Of a stretch of 64,000 nt of DNA, positions 55,666 through 64,000 are shown piece after piece. Below the pieces are notes generated by a model, which was not told the DNA's origin, made no database searches, and saw only the letters and a program-made list of their open reading frames with translations. Positions within the stretch are counted from its first letter, which is position 1, and each line of letters begins with the position of its first letter. The DNA comes from Streptomyces sp. NBC_00289 (lineage in GTDB: Bacteria > Actinomycetota > Actinomycetes > Streptomycetales > Streptomycetaceae): positions 7,998,001-8,062,000 of the forward strand of contig NZ_CP108046.1 in assembly GCF_041435115.1 (NCBI RefSeq), read 5' to 3'. The translations under genes and the position numbers were made by a program.

Positions 55666-56453
55666 CCGCATCGACTGACGACATCATCTGCCGCCGCCTG
55701 GTCGGCCGCACCGCCGTCATCACCGGCGCCGGCAGCGGCATCGGCCTCGCCACCGCGCGCCGGCTCGCCTCCGAGGGCGCACACGTCGTGTGCGGCGACG
55801 TCGACGAGCAGCGCGGCAAGGCGGTCGCCGAGGAGGTCGGCGGCATCTTCGTGAAGGTCGACGTCACCGACCCCGAGCAGGTCGAGGCCCTGTTCCAGGC
55901 GGCCTTCGACACCTACGGCAGCGTCGACATCGCGTTCAACAACGCCGGTATCTCCCCGCCCGACGACGACTCCATCCTGGAGACCGGCCTGGAGGCATGG
56001 AAGCGCGTCCAGGAGGTCAACCTCACCTCCGTCTACCTGTGCTGCAAGGCCGCCATCCCCTACATGCGGCGCCAGGGCCGGGGCTCCATCATCAACACGG
56101 CGTCCTTCGTGGCCCGCATGGGCGCGGCGACCTCGCAGATCTCGTACACCGCCTCCAAGGGCGGCGTGCTCGCCATGTCCCGGGAACTGGGCGTGCAGTT
56201 CGCGAGGGAGGGCATCCGGGTCAACGCCCTGTGCCCCGGGCCGGTCAACACCCCTTTGTTGCAGGAGCTGTTCGCCAAGGACCCCGAGCGCGCCGCACGC
56301 CGGCTCGTGCACATCCCGCTCGGCCGGTTCGCCGAGGCCGAGGAGATCGCCGCCGCCGTCGCCTTCCTGGCCAGCGACGACTCGTCCTTCGTCAACGCCA
56401 GCGACTTCCTGGTGGACGGCGGGATCTCGGGCGCGTACGTCACGCCTCTGTAG
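55662..56453 (+). CDS. Short-chain dehydrogenase/reductase
   Basis: 263 aa from GTG 55662, overlapping the aldehyde dehydrogenase stop. Rossmann motif TGAGSGIGLATA, Asp after beta-2 (GDVDEQ) favouring NAD(H), NNAG, catalytic S...YTASK (about residues 155-165) and PGPVNTPL. In this operon it probably oxidises the alcohol of the gamma-glutamylated substrate (for example gamma-glutamylethanolamide) to the aldehyde for the preceding enzyme. This role is inferred. Confidence 0.92.
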   Translation: MTASTDDIICRRLVGRTAVITGAGSGIGLATARRLASEGAHVVCGDVDEQRGKAVAEEVGGIFVKVDVTDPEQVEALFQAAFDTYGSVDIAFNNAGISPPDDDSILETGLEAWKRVQEVNLTSVYLCCKAAIPYMRRQGRGSIINTASFVARMGAATSQISYTASKGGVLAMSRELGVQFAREGIRVNALCPGPVNTPLLQELFAKDPERAARRLVHIPLGRFAEAEEIAAAVAFLASDDSSFVNASDFLVDGGISGAYVTPL

Positions 56454-56473
56454 CGGGTGGTGGGAGGGCCGCG

Positions 56474-57676
56474 CTACAGGAAGGTGTGGCCTTCCCCGCG
56501 GTACGTCGGGACGGTCTCCGTCACCGCGTCCCCCTCGATCAGGTGCAGGGTGTCGAACCGTTCGCACAGTTCACCGGCCTTGGCGTGCCGGAACCACACC
56601 CGGTCGCCGATCAGCAGGTCGTCGGCGGGGGAACCGAGCAGCGGCGTCTGCACCTCGCCGGGCCCCTCCTGGGGGTCGTAGCGCAGGCCCTCCGGCAGGT
56701 AGGGCACGGGGAGCCGGTCGGGCCCGGCCGCGCCGGAGGCCGGATAGCCGCCGCCGAGGACCGTCACGACGCCGACCCCCGGCCGCCGTACGACGGGCTG
56801 CGCGAACAGGGCCGCCGGACGCCCGCTGAACGACGTGTAGTTGTCGAACAGCCGCGGCACGTACAGCCCGGAGCCGGCCGCGATCTCCGTCACCGCGTCC
56901 TCCGCGGCGGTGTGCTGCACGCTGCCCGTGCCACCGCCGTTGACGAACTCCAGGTCGGGCACCACGGCCCGGACCGCCCGGACCGCCTCCGCGCGCCGTT
57001 CCGCGAGCTCCCGGCGGGCGGTCGACTGCATCAGCCGCACGGCACGCGAGCGCAGCGGCCGGCCGGCGACCGCGTCGCCGACGCCGGCGATGTGCCCCTC
57101 GTATCCCATGATCCCGACGACCTTGAACCCCGGCCGGCGGTTCACCGCCCGTGCCAGGTCGGCCACCTGCGCGGGGGAGTGCAGCGGCGAACGAAGGGCG
57201 CCGACCCGCACCCGCCCGCCCAGCAGCTTCAGCGAGGTGTCCAACTCCAGGCACACCCGCACCACTTCACGTCCGCCCACCCGTGCCCCGTCGATCAGTT
57301 CGAGCTGCGCCGGGTCGTCGATCATGACGGTCACGGCGGCGGCGAGCTTGGGATCGGCGGTCAGCTCCGCGAACCCGGCGCGGTCCGCCGTCGGATAGGC
57401 GAGCAGGACGTCGTCGAATCCGGAACGCGCCAGCCACAGCGACTCGGCCAGGGTGAACGACATGATGCCCGCGAAGCCCTCCTTCGCGAGGACACGCTCG
57501 AGCAGGGCCCGGCAGCGGAGGGACTTGCTGGCGACGCGGATCGGTTTGCCGGCGGCCCGGCGGACGAGATCGTCCGCGTTGGCGTCGAAGGCGTCCAGGT
57601 CCACGATCGCGAGCGGGGCGTCGAGATGGGCGGTGGCCCGGTCGTAACGGGCCCTGTCGGCGGCGCGCGCAGTCAT
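56474..57676 (-). CDS. PLP-dependent amino acid aldolase/deaminase, alanine-racemase fold
   Basis: 400 aa, ATG 57676. Barrel of the alanine racemase N-terminal type with the PLP lysine in IRVASKSLRCRALL, and a D-threonine-aldolase-like C-terminal domain with a metal-binding pattern (HAKAGELCERFD). Members cleave or deaminate beta-hydroxy D-amino acids. It is convergent with the SDR gene, 20 bp apart; a link with the gamma-glutamyl pathway is uncertain. Confidence 0.88.
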   Translation of the reverse strand: MTARAADRARYDRATAHLDAPLAIVDLDAFDANADDLVRRAAGKPIRVASKSLRCRALLERVLAKEGFAGIMSFTLAESLWLARSGFDDVLLAYPTADRAGFAELTADPKLAAAVTVMIDDPAQLELIDGARVGGREVVRVCLELDTSLKLLGGRVRVGALRSPLHSPAQVADLARAVNRRPGFKVVGIMGYEGHIAGVGDAVAGRPLRSRAVRLMQSTARRELAERRAEAVRAVRAVVPDLEFVNGGGTGSVQHTAAEDAVTEIAAGSGLYVPRLFDNYTSFSGRPAALFAQPVVRRPGVGVVTVLGGGYPASGAAGPDRLPVPYLPEGLRYDPQEGPGEVQTPLLGSPADDLLIGDRVWFRHAKAGELCERFDTLHLIEGDAVTETVPTYRGEGHTFL

Positions 57677-57942
57677 GAACGAAGCCTGCCAGACAGGATT
57701 ACCGCAGGGTAGGGGGACGTTCCGGGCAGAAGCCCCGGGCTCGTGGACTGGTTCCCGCTCGACCGGGGGCAACCCGTAGAGTGACGCGCACGCACGGACG
57801 AACGACCCCGGCCGCAGGCTCACGCCGGGATGGCGCTCCGCCCGCGCGGGTATGCGTGTCCGGGACGGCCGAGTCCGCGGGCCACGGGCGAGAAGGGCCC
57901 GCGTACGAGGAGACGGCCCGGGCACGAGGAAACGGGGGGTGC

Positions 57943-60900
57943 ATGAGCACGGAAGCGCGGCGCGCCTCCATCCCCCCACGACCCGAACAGCCGCCGACGG
58001 CCGGCGAGGGCCAGGCCGACGAGACGGACCGCCCCGGCTCCGACCCGGCGGAACGTTCCGGTCGCGCAGCCGCAGCGGGTACGGACCGTGCCGGTCGGAC
58101 AGCCGCAGCGGGCGCGGAGCGTGCCGTGCGGTGGGAGGCCTTCGCGAAACGTGACTCACCGCACACACCGCGAGGCAATGCCCCCGCGTTGTCCACGGGG
58201 GCGCCCACGGGGTCGCCGAGGCATTCGGCGCCGCGCGCCGGGTCTCCCACGCACTACCCCACAACCGGGTCGGGCGACACACGTCCGACTCCGGACATGA
58301 GGGCCGACGGCCCGGTCCCTGACGCTGCGCGTGCCCCTGCCCCGGATCCTTCACGGACGCCGGTACCTGACCTCGCGCGCCCGCCGGGGTCGAACGATTC
58401 GCCGGTGCGGGATCCCGACGGCTCGCCGGGGCCGGTTTCGGAGGGGCAGCGGGTGCCGGACGCTCGTGACGCACGGCTGCCGGCCCCGGACGCCTCACAG
58501 GCACCGGGCTCCGGGAGCGCGTGGGCGCCGATACCGGACGGTACGCGCGGGCAGGCCTCCGGCGGTTCGCGCGCGGTGGCCTCGGACGGTACGCGAGGGC
58601 AGGCGATCGGCGGTTCACCGGCGGAAGCTTCCGGCAGCTCGCGTCTCCCGGCCTCCGGTGGTTCGTATGGACCGGCTGCCGGTGGTTCGTATGCGCCTGG
58701 CTCCGGTGGTTCGCAGGCGCCGGCCCCCAGTGGTTCGTATGCGCCTGACTCCGGTGGTTCACGGTCGTCTGTCTCGGACCGATCGCAGGGGCAGGGGCAG
58801 GGGCAGGGGCAGGGACAGTTGCAGGGGCAGGGCCCGGGTGGTTCGTGGGGGCCGGGCTCGGGCAGCTCGTGGGCCTCGGCGTCCGCAAGTGCGCAGCCCC
58901 CGGCCTCCGTTGGTTCGCGCGCGGCCGCCCCGGACGGTTCGCGTGCGCCGGTGCAGACTTCCGCCGACGACGGTTCCGGTGATGTCCCGTCGCCACGGCG
59001 GTCCCGTACGGAGGGCGAGAGCCGCCCCGTGTCCGGTCCGCCCACCCACTCCCGGCCGTACTTCCCCGGCCCGAGGACCGCGTCCCGTCAGGACACCGGG
59101 CCCTCGTCCCCGCCCCCGCCGAAAGCCTCGGCCCGCTTTCCGGACGCGCCTCCCGCCGCGAACCGCGAAACGCGGGAGGACGACCCCACGACGCCCGTGC
59201 CCGGTGTCGTACCGCCCCGGCCCAGCCATCGACCCCCGGCGCAGCAACGACGTACCGACGTGCCCGCGCGGAGCGCGCCGGAACCGGTGTTCCGCCTGCG
59301 CCCGACTCCGGCGCAGCCGCCCTCGGGTTCGGAACGCTCCCCGGCTCCCGGGTCCGTGCCCCACCCCGACCAGGCCGCGCCCAGCTCACCGGACGCCGGT
59401 AGGAACTCCGCGCGCACCGAGTCCTACGCCAACCCTGGCTCGAACGGCGTCCCGCCCAAGCCGGACACCGCACCGGGCCCGTCCGCGCCGGCTTCGTCCG
59501 AGCCCGGTGCTGCCACACCTGGTTCGTCCGCATCCGGCTCCGGCACCCCTGGCATCACCGGCCCGCGCAGACCTGACAGCCGCCCCGGCACGTTCACCGA
59601 GCCCGGCACCGGTCCGCACCCGGAGGCCTCGACGGCGACCAGTGCCCCGACGAATGGCCGTCGCACGCCGTCGGCGCCTGCGGAGCCCCCGAGCGGACCG
59701 CGCACGCCGTCGGCGCCCTCCGCGCCCACCAACGGCTCCGATGCCCCTTCAACGCCCGCGGCGCCCCCGAACGGCCTCAACTCGCCTTCGGCACCGGGCG
59801 ACTTCGCGAGCGATGCGCACACGCCGTGGAGCCCGCTCGGGCCGGCGAGTGGTCCTCGTTCGCCGTCGGCGTCGGCCGATTCCGTGACCGGTTCGCGTAC
59901 GCCGTCGGCGTCCTCCGCTTCGACGGACGGTGCGCACGAGCCGTGGAGCCCGCTCGGGCCGGCGAGTGGTCCTCGTTCGCCGTCGGCGTCGGCTGATTCC
60001 GTGACCGGTTCGCGTACGCCGTCGGCGTCCTCCGCTTCGACGGACGGTGCGCACGAGCCGTGGAGCCCGCTCGGGCCAACCAGCGGTCCCCGCTCGCCTT
60101 CCGCGTCCGTCGATTCCGCCAGGGACCCCGGCTCACACCCCGGCTCACCTCCGTCGCCGGACGACTTCACGAGCGGCGCGCATACGCCGTGGACTCCGCT
60201 CGGGCCGGCGAGCGGTCCCCGCTCGCCTTCATCGGACGCCGCCTCCGCGACCGGTCCGCGCACTTCTCCGGTGCCCGGCGACCCAGCGAGTGGTCCTCAC
60301 ACGCCGTGGAGCCCGCTCGCGCCGGGAAGCGGCTCCCGTCCGCCCTCGGCACCCCCCGCCCCCGCGAGCAGCTCCCGGACGACTTCGGCCCCCGCAGCCT
60401 CCGCGAACGGTCTTCGTGTCCCGCCGGCCCCCGCCCACGCGCCGAGCAGTCCGCCGGCCTCGCCCGCGCCCCCTCGTTCGCCGGGCAGCCGGATCGCCTC
60501 ACCCGCGTCCGGCCATGCGCCGAGTACTCCGCTCGTCTCCCCGGCCCCCGCCCATTCGCCGGGCAGCCCGCTCGCCTCGCCCGCTCCCGCCCATTCGCCG
60601 AGCAACTCGCTCGCCGCATCCGCATCCGCATCCGCACCCGCCCACTCGCCGAGCACTCCGCTCGTCCCCCCGCCGCCCGACGACTCCGTGAGCGGTCTGC
60701 ATACGCCACCGCCGCCACTCGCCCCACCCCGTGGTCCAGTCGGCGGTCACGGCTCCTCCACGGCTCCGGATCCGGCGTTGTCCTGGAGTGCGCCGATGGT
60801 GCCGGGCGAGGGGGTCGGTGCCGGGCGGCCCGTCGTCTCGTTCGGGGAGCCCGAGGGGTACGACGAGCGGGTGCGGCCCCGCCCGTTCGGTGCCCGTTTC

Positions 60901-61647
60901 CGGCCTCGGATCGCCGTGGTCACCGCCTGCCTCGTGCTCGGACTGGGCCTCATCGGCGGTGCCGTGACCGGGAGTTGGCTTTCGGGAGAGCCGGGGGACA
61001 GCCAGGACCGCGGCTCGTTCGCGACGGCCGGAGGCCTGTGGCACAGCGTTCCGGTGGACCAGCTCTTCCCGCCCACCGTGGACGGACAGGGCGCGGGCCC
61101 CGGTGGCGCCGACCGGACCTGGACGCGGATCGCCGTCGCCCCGGACAGCGGCTGCCGCAACGCCTTCGACCCGCTCCTGCGCAAGGCGCTCGCGCCCGTC
61201 GGCTGCGGCCGGCTCCTGCGCGCCACCTACACGGACGCCACCCGCAGCTACGTCACCACCGTCGGCCTGCTGTTCACCAAGGGCGACGCCGCCGCGATGC
61301 AGTCGCTGGCCACCCGCTTTCAGAACGACGGCCTCGGCCGCCGCACCGACCTCATGCCCCGCCCGTACGCCGCGAAGGACACCGTGGCCGCGAACTTCGG
61401 CCCGAAACAGCGGGCCTCCTGGACCGTCTCCGTCCTCACCGACGCCCCCGTCGTCGCCTACGCCGTCTCCGGCTGGGCCGACGGCCGTACCGTCGACAAG
61501 CCGCTGCCCGCCCAGGACGCCATGGCCTCCGGCGCCACCACGGCCCTCGCCCAGGCCGGCCTGGGCAACGAGGCGCAGGGCCTCGCCGACCGCGTCGAAC
61601 GGACCCTGCGCAAGACCGTCAGCTCGCCCACGGAGCAGCCTTCATGA
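57943..61647 (+). CDS. Very long disordered, repeat-rich membrane protein of unknown function
   Basis: 1234 aa from ATG 57943. Residues 1-975 are almost entirely Pro, Ser, Ala, Gly and Thr, with octapeptide repeats (GGSYAPGS type, about residues 235-280), a Gln-Gly run (about 282-297) and two copies, 116 of 117 nt identical, of a 39-residue unit beginning PWSPLGPASG. One transmembrane helix (about 988-1010, IAVVTACLVLGLGLIGGAV) is followed by an extracytoplasmic domain (about 1020-1234) with two Cys (SGCRNAF and VGCGRLL). The gene overlaps the next, a mycosin-like protease, by 4 nt. The large cytoplasmic disordered part could be a scaffold or target of phosphorylation. Function not recognised. 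Confidence 0.85.
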   Translation: MSTEARRASIPPRPEQPPTAGEGQADETDRPGSDPAERSGRAAAAGTDRAGRTAAAGAERAVRWEAFAKRDSPHTPRGNAPALSTGAPTGSPRHSAPRAGSPTHYPTTGSGDTRPTPDMRADGPVPDAARAPAPDPSRTPVPDLARPPGSNDSPVRDPDGSPGPVSEGQRVPDARDARLPAPDASQAPGSGSAWAPIPDGTRGQASGGSRAVASDGTRGQAIGGSPAEASGSSRLPASGGSYGPAAGGSYAPGSGGSQAPAPSGSYAPDSGGSRSSVSDRSQGQGQGQGQGQLQGQGPGGSWGPGSGSSWASASASAQPPASVGSRAAAPDGSRAPVQTSADDGSGDVPSPRRSRTEGESRPVSGPPTHSRPYFPGPRTASRQDTGPSSPPPPKASARFPDAPPAANRETREDDPTTPVPGVVPPRPSHRPPAQQRRTDVPARSAPEPVFRLRPTPAQPPSGSERSPAPGSVPHPDQAAPSSPDAGRNSARTESYANPGSNGVPPKPDTAPGPSAPASSEPGAATPGSSASGSGTPGITGPRRPDSRPGTFTEPGTGPHPEASTATSAPTNGRRTPSAPAEPPSGPRTPSAPSAPTNGSDAPSTPAAPPNGLNSPSAPGDFASDAHTPWSPLGPASGPRSPSASADSVTGSRTPSASSASTDGAHEPWSPLGPASGPRSPSASADSVTGSRTPSASSASTDGAHEPWSPLGPTSGPRSPSASVDSARDPGSHPGSPPSPDDFTSGAHTPWTPLGPASGPRSPSSDAASATGPRTSPVPGDPASGPHTPWSPLAPGSGSRPPSAPPAPASSSRTTSAPAASANGLRVPPAPAHAPSSPPASPAPPRSPGSRIASPASGHAPSTPLVSPAPAHSPGSPLASPAPAHSPSNSLAASASASAPAHSPSTPLVPPPPDDSVSGLHTPPPPLAPPRGPVGGHGSSTAPDPALSWSAPMVPGEGVGAGRPVVSFGEPEGYDERVRPRPFGARFRPRIAVVTACLVLGLGLIGGAVTGSWLSGEPGDSQDRGSFATAGGLWHSVPVDQLFPPTVDGQGAGPGGADRTWTRIAVAPDSGCRNAFDPLLRKALAPVGCGRLLRATYTDATRSYVTTVGLLFTKGDAAAMQSLATRFQNDGLGRRTDLMPRPYAAKDTVAANFGPKQRASWTVSVLTDAPVVAYAVSGWADGRTVDKPLPAQDAMASGATTALAQAGLGNEAQGLADRVERTLRKTVSSPTEQPS
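58786..58832 (+). repeat. Hexanucleotide CAGGGG tract inside the long protein gene
   Basis: CAGGGG occurs about seven times in succession with two single changes, encoding alternating Gln-Gly. Prone to slippage in steps of six, which keeps the reading frame. Confidence 0.85.
59824..60057 (+). repeat. 117-bp tandem duplication inside the long protein gene
   Basis: Copy 1 is 59824-59940 and copy 2 is 59941-60057; they differ at one synonymous base. A third, more divergent partial copy follows from 60058. The unit encodes 39 residues, so the frame is kept. The near-identity shows a recent duplication. Confidence 0.92.
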
Positions 61648-62867
61648 GCCGCACCACCCGCCGGGCCGGTCTCCGGCGCCCCGCGACCCGCCGGGCGGGT
61701 CTCCTGAGCGTCCTCCTCGCGGCCTCGGTCGCGCTGGTCCCGCCCACCGTCGCGCACGCCGACAGCATCCGCGCCCAGCAGTGGGCCCTCGGCGCGATGC
61801 ACACCCAGGACGCCTGGCGGACCACCAAGGGCAAGGGCGTCACCGTCGCGGTCCTCGACACCGGCGTCGAGGACGACCATCCCGACCTCACCGGCAACGT
61901 CCTCACCGGTAAGGACATGATCGGTTTCGGCGCCGTACGCGGTGAACGCGCCTGGGCCCGCCACGGCACCGCGATGGCCGGCATCATCGCAGGTCACGGA
62001 CACGGTTCCGGTAACGCTGACGGTGTCATGGGCATCGCCCCCGAGGCGAGGATCCTGCCCGTCCGGGTCATCCTCGAGGACGGCGACTCCGCCCGCGGCA
62101 AGGCCCGCAGCACCCGCAGCAACGCCCTCGCCGACGGCATCCGCTGGGCCGCCGACCACGGCGCGGACGTCATCAACCTGTCCCTCGGCGACGACTCGGC
62201 CTCCGCCCACCCCGAACCCTCCGAGGACGAAGCCGTCCAGTACGCCCTGAAGAAGGGCGCCGCCGTCGTCGCCTCGGCGGGCAACGGCGGTGAGAAGGGC
62301 GACCACATCTCCTACCCGGCCGCCTACCCGGGCGTGATCGCCGCGACCGCCGTCGACCGCTACGGCACCCGCGCCTCCTTCTCCACCCGCCGCTGGTACG
62401 CCACGGTCAGCGCCCCCGGCGTCGGCGTCGTCATCGCCGACCCCGACCACAAGTACTACGAGGGCTGGGGCACCAGCGCGGCCTCCGCCTTCGTCTCCGG
62501 CGCGGTGGCCCTCGTCCGGGCCGCCCACCCGGGACTGACCCCCGCCCAGATCAAGAAGCTCCTCGAGGACACGGCCCGCGACGCGCCCACCGGCGGCCGC
62601 GACGACTCCCGCGGCTTCGGCTTCGTCGACCCGGCGGCCGCCCTCGAGGCGGCCGGCCGCCTCGATCCGGAGGGGCTGCGGGCGGCGGCGTACGGGAAGA
62701 AGTACTTCGGTTCGGGCCCCGACGCGCCCCCGTCGGACGACGACACCGCGAGCTGGGCCGCCCCGCTCGCGGGCGGCTTCGGCGGGCTGCTCCTGGTCGC
62801 GGCGGTGGTCGTGTGGCGCGGCCGCCGGACCCAGCACGTGCACGTCGTGCACGACGACGACTTCTAG
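61644..62867 (+). CDS. Mycosin-like S8 serine protease, secreted and membrane-anchored
   Basis: 407 aa. Signal peptide (MSRTTRRAGLRRPATRRAGL...VAHA, about residues 1-39), then a subtilisin domain with D72 (AVLDTGVEDDHPD), H107 (ARHGTAMAG) and S278 (GTSAASAFVSG). A C-terminal transmembrane helix (about 370-393) and a short tail with RRTQHVHVVHDDDF follow. This is the layout of MycP of type VII secretion systems. No WXG100, EccC or other ESX gene is in view. ATG 61644 overlaps the upstream stop (ATGA), suggesting that the long repeat protein and the protease act together at the membrane. Confidence 0.92.
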   Translation: MSRTTRRAGLRRPATRRAGLLSVLLAASVALVPPTVAHADSIRAQQWALGAMHTQDAWRTTKGKGVTVAVLDTGVEDDHPDLTGNVLTGKDMIGFGAVRGERAWARHGTAMAGIIAGHGHGSGNADGVMGIAPEARILPVRVILEDGDSARGKARSTRSNALADGIRWAADHGADVINLSLGDDSASAHPEPSEDEAVQYALKKGAAVVASAGNGGEKGDHISYPAAYPGVIAATAVDRYGTRASFSTRRWYATVSAPGVGVVIADPDHKYYEGWGTSAASAFVSGAVALVRAAHPGLTPAQIKKLLEDTARDAPTGGRDDSRGFGFVDPAAALEAAGRLDPEGLRAAAYGKKYFGSGPDAPPSDDDTASWAAPLAGGFGGLLLVAAVVVWRGRRTQHVHVVHDDDF

Positions 62868-62879
62868 GCGCCGCTCCGG

Positions 62880-63923
62880 TCAGCCGGCGGCGGAAGCGGA
62901 CCTGACCGCGGAGGCGGACGTAGAGGCGGACGCGGTCGCCGAGGCGCCGGCAGTGGGAGTCGTTTCGGTGTCCCCGGTGAACACCGACACCGCCGCCTTC
63001 GCCGCCGCCTCCACCAGCGAGATCCCCTTCGCCTTCGTCGCGTTTCCGCCTGACAGCGCGGCCACCAGGTAGTCGTGGCCCCCCACCGTCACCCGGCCGA
63101 TGCTGTTGATGTCCCACAGCCCGGTGGCGCTGCGCGCCAGCCAGCCGTTCTTCAGAGCCCACGCCGAACCGGTGGCCGCGGCCGAGACGCCCCAGTGCTG
63201 GTCGGTGGCTATCTGCCCCATCAGCCCCCGCAGATACGTCCGAGAGGCCGCGCTCAGCTTCGATCCGACCCCGAACACCTGCTGGAGAAGGGCGCGTTGG
63301 TCGGTCGCCGTGGTCTGGGTGAGCCCCCACAGCATGTCGTCGCCGCCCTCGGTGTCCGTGAGTCCGAAGCGCTCGTTCGCCGCGGCGAGGCCGGCCGCCT
63401 TCCCGATGATCCGCCACAGGGCCGACGCGGAGGCGTTGTCGCTGTTCTCGATCATCGCGGTGGCGTACGCCTTCTCGCTCGCCGTCAGGTGCCGGTCCGC
63501 GTCCTGCGCCTGGAGCAGCAGCGTGGCGAGGATGTCGACCTTGACGATGCTCGCCGTGTCGAAGGCGCCGTCCCCGTACGCGGCGCTCGCGCCGGAGTCC
63601 AGGTCCAGAACGGCGACCGACACCTTCGCGTCGCCCGTGACGCCCACCGACGCCATGGCGTCGGCCAGCAGCGCGTCCCGGTCCACCGTCGGCTCTGCCA
63701 CCGGTTCCACGGATGCCTCCCTGTCCGCCGTGGCCGAGGGGGAGGCCGACGGAGCCGTCGACGACGATACGGTGCCCGTTCCGGTGTGCGCCTGCGCCTG
63801 TACGTACACGGTCCCACCGGCCGTGGCGCCCACGACGGCGACGGTCGCGAGGGCGGTGTACAGCAGGGCACGACGGCGGGAGACACGAGCGCGGCGGGCA
63901 CGGCGGACTCTGGAGGACTCCAT
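62880..63923 (-). CDS. Class A beta-lactamase-fold serine hydrolase
   Basis: 347 aa, ATG 63923. N-terminal transmembrane or signal segment (ALLYTALATVAVVGATAGGTVYV), Ser/Ala/Thr linker, and a penicillin-recognising domain with S125-I-V-K128, S161-D-N163 and K258-N-G260 where KTG is usual. A low-complexity Ala/Ser/Thr tail ends the protein. Active-site Ser and Lys are in place, but the KTG-to-KNG change makes true beta-lactamase activity uncertain; a cell-wall peptidase or esterase role is possible. Convergent with the mycosin-like gene, 12 bp apart. Confidence 0.88.
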   Translation of the reverse strand: MESSRVRRARRARVSRRRALLYTALATVAVVGATAGGTVYVQAQAHTGTGTVSSSTAPSASPSATADREASVEPVAEPTVDRDALLADAMASVGVTGDAKVSVAVLDLDSGASAAYGDGAFDTASIVKVDILATLLLQAQDADRHLTASEKAYATAMIENSDNASASALWRIIGKAAGLAAANERFGLTDTEGGDDMLWGLTQTTATDQRALLQQVFGVGSKLSAASRTYLRGLMGQIATDQHWGVSAAATGSAWALKNGWLARSATGLWDINSIGRVTVGGHDYLVAALSGGNATKAKGISLVEAAAKAAVSVFTGDTETTPTAGASATASASTSASAVRSASAAG

Positions 63924-64000
63924 GTCCGCGATGCTCGGGGCGGCGACTGTGCGGGGCGTTAGACGGACGTTAGATGTGTGTCAGGGAAGTCTGAAAAACC

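Noticed and set aside
61644..62867. Type VII secretion (ESX) locus
   Set aside because: Only a mycosin-like protease is present; no WXG100 proteins, EccB-E or EccC ATPase lie within the window.

Overview
The window is very GC-rich chromosomal DNA from a Streptomyces species. Supporting signs are the strong G/C bias at codon third positions, many GTG starts, a complete Pup-proteasome locus, a conservon (cvn) operon with a P450, and close resemblance of many proteins to the S. coelicolor set. It is core-type chromosome: I see no prophage, integrase, transposase, CRISPR array, rRNA or tRNA.

Left third (1-25 kb): a partial NarL-type response regulator, a RecB-like Fe-S nuclease, a site-2 protease, the tRNA m1A58 methyltransferase, a small secreted protein and a ferredoxin lead into the Pup-proteasome system. 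Its order is arc (ATPase), dop, pup, an endonuclease VII-like HNH gene, prcB, prcA, a LacI/MFS pair, pafA, two FKBP isomerases, pafB, pafC, tatA, tatC and the helY helicase. Except for the inserted genes, this matches the order in mycobacteria. PafBC is the transcription activator of the LexA-independent DNA-damage response. Matches to its promoter motif (tTGTCRgtg-N8-TAnnnT) lie directly upstream of the helicase and of the RecB-like nuclease, with a degenerate one at a 5'-3' exonuclease at 42 kb. The locus may therefore be a local PafBC regulon.

Middle (25.5-41.7 kb): allophanate hydrolase, a biotin-dependent urea/guanidine carboxylase and two DUF1989 proteins form an operon. Published work on this gene set points to guanidine rather than urea as substrate. 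A divergent TetR regulator faces it across a perfect 24-bp palindrome. A near-identical site lies 8.3 kb away, upstream of an APC permease, which probably belongs to the same regulon. Between them sits a cvnABCD conservon with a CYP157-type P450 that lacks the normally invariant EXXR motif, then an RluA-type pseudouridine synthase. A siderophore-interacting protein with an iron box follows the permease.

Right part (41.9-64 kb): a 5'-3' exonuclease; a glycine-betaine-type ABC transporter whose permease is fused to two tandem substrate-binding domains; an XRE-cupin regulator with a BtuF-like protein; a TDT-family exporter with a divergent LysR regulator; and a gamma-glutamylation cluster (PuuD-like amidohydrolase, GntR regulator, GlnA4-like ligase, aldehyde dehydrogenase, SDR) that fits ethanolamine or polyamine catabolism. 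The window ends with a PLP-dependent aldolase/racemase-fold enzyme, a very long disordered membrane protein with near-perfect internal repeats coupled to a mycosin-like serine protease, and a class A beta-lactamase-fold serine hydrolase.
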